Part shown: piece after piece, positions 62,050-64,000 of the stretch | How positions within the stretch are numbered: the first letter of the stretch is position 1 | Layout of the letters: each line of letters starts with the position of its first letter | NCBI RefSeq assembly: GCF_021559775.1 | Contig: NZ_CP056047.1 | Coordinates: forward strand, 1,302,001 to 1,366,000 | DNA length: 64,000 nt | From: Gillisella vitis | GTDB taxonomy: Bacteria > Pseudomonadota > Alphaproteobacteria > Rhizobiales > Rhizobiaceae | Direction of reading: 5' to 3' | The notes under the pieces: model-generated | Databases searched by the model: none | What the model was told of the DNA's origin: nothing | Seen by the model: the letters and a program-made list of their open reading frames with translations, nothing else | Made by a program: the position numbers and the translations under genes

Positions 62050-62554
62050 CAAACCGTTGCCAGTTGGCGATGTAGTTTTGCGCGGAGCGCTTCAGGCCTT
62101 CCACGGCCTTGTCATCAAGAGTGCGTATCGCGCGGGCCGGTGAGCCGACAATCAGGGAGTTGTCGGGAAATTCCTTGCCCTCGGTAATCAGCGCATTGGC
62201 ACCGATAAGGCAGTTATTGCCGATCCTGGCACCGTTCAGCACGGTCGCTCCCATGCCCACCAGCGTGTTGTTGCCCAGAGTGCAGCCGTGAATGATGGCA
62301 TTATGGCCGATTGTGCAGCCTTGGCCGATGGTCGTCGGAAAGCCCATATCGGTGTGAATGGTGACGTTTTCCTGCACATTGGAGCCTGCGCCGATGGTGA
62401 TCGGCTCATTATCGCCTCGCAGCACAGCACCGAACCAAATGCCGACATCCTCACCGATGATCACATTGCCGATGACCTGCGCATTGGGCGCGACCCAGTA
62501 ACGGTCGGCGGAAGGCAGGTGCGGTTTCAGATCCCCGAGGGCGTAAAGTGGCAT
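62009..62554 (-). CDS. gamma-class carbonic anhydrase-like hexapeptide-repeat protein
   Basis: A 181-residue left-handed beta-helix protein of the gamma-carbonic anhydrase (YrdA/PaaY) family. Hexapeptide repeats run through residues 25-150. Zinc-ligand histidines occur in NVTIHTDMG and GHNAIIHGCTL. LRGDNEPITIG is the conserved pre-catalytic loop. The last 13 codons (A169 to L181, with the TAG stop) lie inside the RIME-like element, so the native C-terminus was replaced or extended. Physiological substrate uncertain. Confidence 0.9.
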   Translation of the reverse strand: MPLYALGDLKPHLPSADRYWVAPNAQVIGNVIIGEDVGIWFGAVLRGDNEPITIGAGSNVQENVTIHTDMGFPTTIGQGCTIGHNAIIHGCTLGNNTLVGMGATVLNGARIGNNCLIGANALITEGKEFPDNSLIVGSPARAIRTLDDKAVEGLKRSAQNYIANWQRFARDCQVHIEPDSL

Positions 62555-62672
62555 GGTGGCAGGTCCTTTTATCGATCTGCCACCGATCTTTCGGGATAAG
62601 CCTTAGAAAAGCAAGGGCTTTGAACCCGTTGGGACCGGGCGTGCATGTCCGGCCCCTATCACTGTGGATATG

Positions 62673-63041
62673 TCAGCGGACATACAGCACGAAGCTGCCA
62701 TCGGATGCTTCGTCAGCGTAAATCACATTTTTGAGCTCAACATTTTGTGACAGCAATTGCCTGCGCAGAACCGGGTTTTCGCGAATGGCGGCCTGGACTT
62801 CGCGAGCCTCAGGGCTGGTTGGCGTCAGAGATCCGAGAAAGTCCTGAAATGTGTCATGCTTTTCGATCTCATCCGGCGTGCTGATCATGAAGCGGGGATT
62901 GTGATCTGTTGCCAGCGCCCTGTCAGCGGCAGACATGGCTGCATGGCTGATTCCAGTCATGGCGGCGGTTGCGAGAACGGCGGCAAGAGAAATTTTGGCA
63001 ATGCGAGACATGGCAGTGCGAGAGTTGGCAATACGAGACAT
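62673..63041 (-). CDS. hypothetical secreted protein
   Basis: A 122-residue protein with a signal peptide (ISLAAVLATAAMTGISHAA) ending near residue 35. The mature part is short and polar; REVQAAIRENPVLRRQLLSQNVELKNVIYADE may form helices. I do not recognise a family. A strong GGAGGAG precedes ATG 63041. The N-terminus repeats itself (MSRIANSRTA then MSRIAKIS), so ATG 63008 could be the original start. Confidence 0.65.
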   Translation of the reverse strand: MSRIANSRTAMSRIAKISLAAVLATAAMTGISHAAMSAADRALATDHNPRFMISTPDEIEKHDTFQDFLGSLTPTSPEAREVQAAIRENPVLRRQLLSQNVELKNVIYADEASDGSFVLYVR

Positions 63042-63223
63042 GGGTTCACTCCTCCAGGAACAAAACCGGCGAGAAAAACTCGTTAGCCGGTGAAGGAGAT
63101 CCTCGCGCTTAATCCGTTCAAATCCAATTCACCAGCGAGTGAGATTGGATTAATTCTTCGTCATGTTCGCTGAGACAGCGGACATGTGGTCTGCTCAAAC
63201 TCGTTGACTCAAGGCTTGTGGTT

Positions 63224-63511
63224 TTACCGCAGCCGCAGCTTCAACGGCAGCCGCCTTGAATGGGGGGCCACATGAAGGTGAATATTCGCTTCCGGCTGAG
63301 AATAGCGCCAGGCGCGGGCACCGTGGCAGAGCAATAGGCTCATCAATTCCTTCGTTCTTGCGCGTGGCTTGTTGATGCCGTCTGCCAGCCGCATCGCCGC
63401 CTCATGCAGTGGATTGAGGCTGGCGCGGGGATTGAAGCGAAGCGCCTGCTCGTCTGCGCTATGGTGGTCTTCGGTCTGGCCCGCATTCCGGTGGTTTTCA
63501 TTGCTTGCCAT
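63224..63511 (-). CDS. hypothetical protein
   Basis: A 95-residue basic protein with no membrane segment. The middle (LNPLHEAAMRLADGINKPRARTKELMSLLLCHGARAWRYS) looks like a real folded helical unit, and its codon usage is coherent. GAGG lies nine bases before the ATG. Family unknown; it sits between the secreted protein and the SPOR-domain gene, all on the minus strand. Confidence 0.5.
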   Translation of the reverse strand: MASNENHRNAGQTEDHHSADEQALRFNPRASLNPLHEAAMRLADGINKPRARTKELMSLLLCHGARAWRYSQPEANIHLHVAPHSRRLPLKLRLR

Positions 63512-63601
63512 GGATTACATCCTCGTACGCATTACATTTCGAGGTGAACTGACCGAGACCTGCATAGATACATATGCTGAAGCCTCGGTAAGACAGAGTG
63601 A

Positions 63602-64000
63602 TTACTGCATTGCGGCCCAGCAGCTGACGCCTGCCTTTTTCAAGCGATTGCAGGCATTGACCGCAGACTTCTGATCATCGAAGCCGACAAACCGGGCGCG
63701 ATAGACCTGAGATGCTCCTTCGCCATAGGCCATGGCGAAAGGCCGCGCACCCTTGAGGGAAATACCGCTCTTGGCACGGGCGCTTTTCAGCAGGTCCATC
63801 GCCGCTTCCTGGCTATCCGAAACACCGATCTGGACGGTCCAGCCCGAAGGTGCCGCAGTTGGGGCCTTGGTGGAGAACGTGACTGTGTTGTCGACATCGG
63901 CTGGCGGCTTGGGGCCAGATGACTTGGAGTGGCGCGACGCACTTTTGCGGGTCTGCGGCATGGGAGCCGATTCTGTTTCCAGGGCCTGGCTTGCCTCCGC
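63602..64000 (-). CDS. SPOR-domain protein, C-terminal part (5' end outside window)
   Basis: The last 132 codons of a longer gene; the frame stays open to the window edge. The final 80 residues (GWTVQIGVSDSQEAAMDLLKSARAKSG to KSAVNACNRLKKAGVSCWAAM) are a SPOR domain, which binds denuded septal peptidoglycan. The preceding part is a charged, Ser/Pro/Thr-rich linker. In rhizobia such a tail is common on D-alanyl-D-alanine carboxypeptidases, so the missing N-terminus may be a peptidase; that is a guess. Confidence 0.75.
   Translation of the reverse strand, partial: AEASQALETESAPMPQTRKSASRHSKSSGPKPPADVDNTVTFSTKAPTAAPSGWTVQIGVSDSQEAAMDLLKSARAKSGISLKGARPFAMAYGEGASQVYRARFVGFDDQKSAVNACNRLKKAGVSCWAAMQ

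Overview
The window looks like chromosomal DNA of a Rhizobiaceae member (Agrobacterium, Allorhizobium or Rhizobium type). The evidence is gene order and content: lipA, a COQ10-like gene, cinA, a fused ispDF, dusB(nifR3)-ntrB-ntrC-ntrY-ntrX-hfq-hflX-mazG, a phosphatidylcholine synthase of the bacterial Pcs type, and 105-bp doubly palindromic intergenic repeats resembling RIME elements. The species is inferred from these features and not from any search. There is no prophage, no recognisable transposase, no CRISPR array and no rRNA. The one tRNA is tRNA-Lys(UUU). Genes are dense: the only gap above 300 bp (36766-37078) holds that tRNA.

Layout. 1-4.3 kb: a small GlsB/YeaQ-like membrane protein, lipA, then an apparent accessory insert (DUF4279 protein, two tandem P-loop kinases, an MHS-family permease). 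4.5-7.6 kb: COQ10-like protein, a six-helix membrane protein, cinA and ispDF. 7.7-17.1 kb: the nitrogen-control block dusB-ntrBC, ntrYX, hfq and hflX, with a large hairpin abutting the dusB start. 17.1-19.9 kb (minus strand): a sulfotransferase-like protein, mazG and a nucleoside deaminase. 20.1-25.3 kb: assimilatory sulfate reduction (cysG, DUF2849, sulfite reductase cysI, DUF934) and ferredoxin/flavodoxin-NADP reductase, with a small Cys-rich ORF between them. 25.4-34.9 kb: a divergent SDR, then rlpA, a D,D-carboxypeptidase-like protein with eroded motifs, tmk, holB, metG, tatD and a metallo-hydrolase, with a TauE exporter on the opposite strand. 35-40 kb: ClC channel, tRNA-Lys, CcdA, a UbiH-like hydroxylase and pcs. 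40.1-44.9 kb: a nucleoside/BMP-type ABC importer ending in a strong terminator. 45-51.1 kb: pentapeptide protein, glmU, glmS, DUF502 protein and a phytase-like secreted esterase behind a Pho-box-like site. 51.1-57.4 kb: glycerophosphodiesterase plus a four-gene ABC importer, divergent from a ROK regulator. 57.4-61.9 kb: a compact zinc regulon (CobW-type GTPase, znuA, znuC, znuB, zur) with two identical 17-bp palindromes. 62-64 kb: gamma-carbonic anhydrase, small proteins and the C-terminal part of a SPOR-domain protein.

Functional links. UDP-GlcNAc synthesis (glmU, glmS) and the rlpA/carboxypeptidase/SPOR genes concern the envelope. The NtrBC and NtrYX systems couple to nitrogen control. The zinc block is self-contained, with its regulator at the end. 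The phytase-like protein and the phosphodiesterase/ABC locus together suggest scavenging of organic phosphate; this is inference from families and candidate operators.

The most notable oddities are: a RIME-like repeat that encodes the last 13 residues of the carbonic anhydrase, and another copy that supplies the stop codon of the DUF2849 gene; a D,D-carboxypeptidase homologue whose SxN and KTG motifs are changed; a 47-bp hairpin with a repeated TTGCCCGA motif ending at the TTG start of dusB; an SDR without its Tyr-x3-Lys motif; and a Cys-rich 26-codon ORF with alternative hairpins before the NADP reductase gene.
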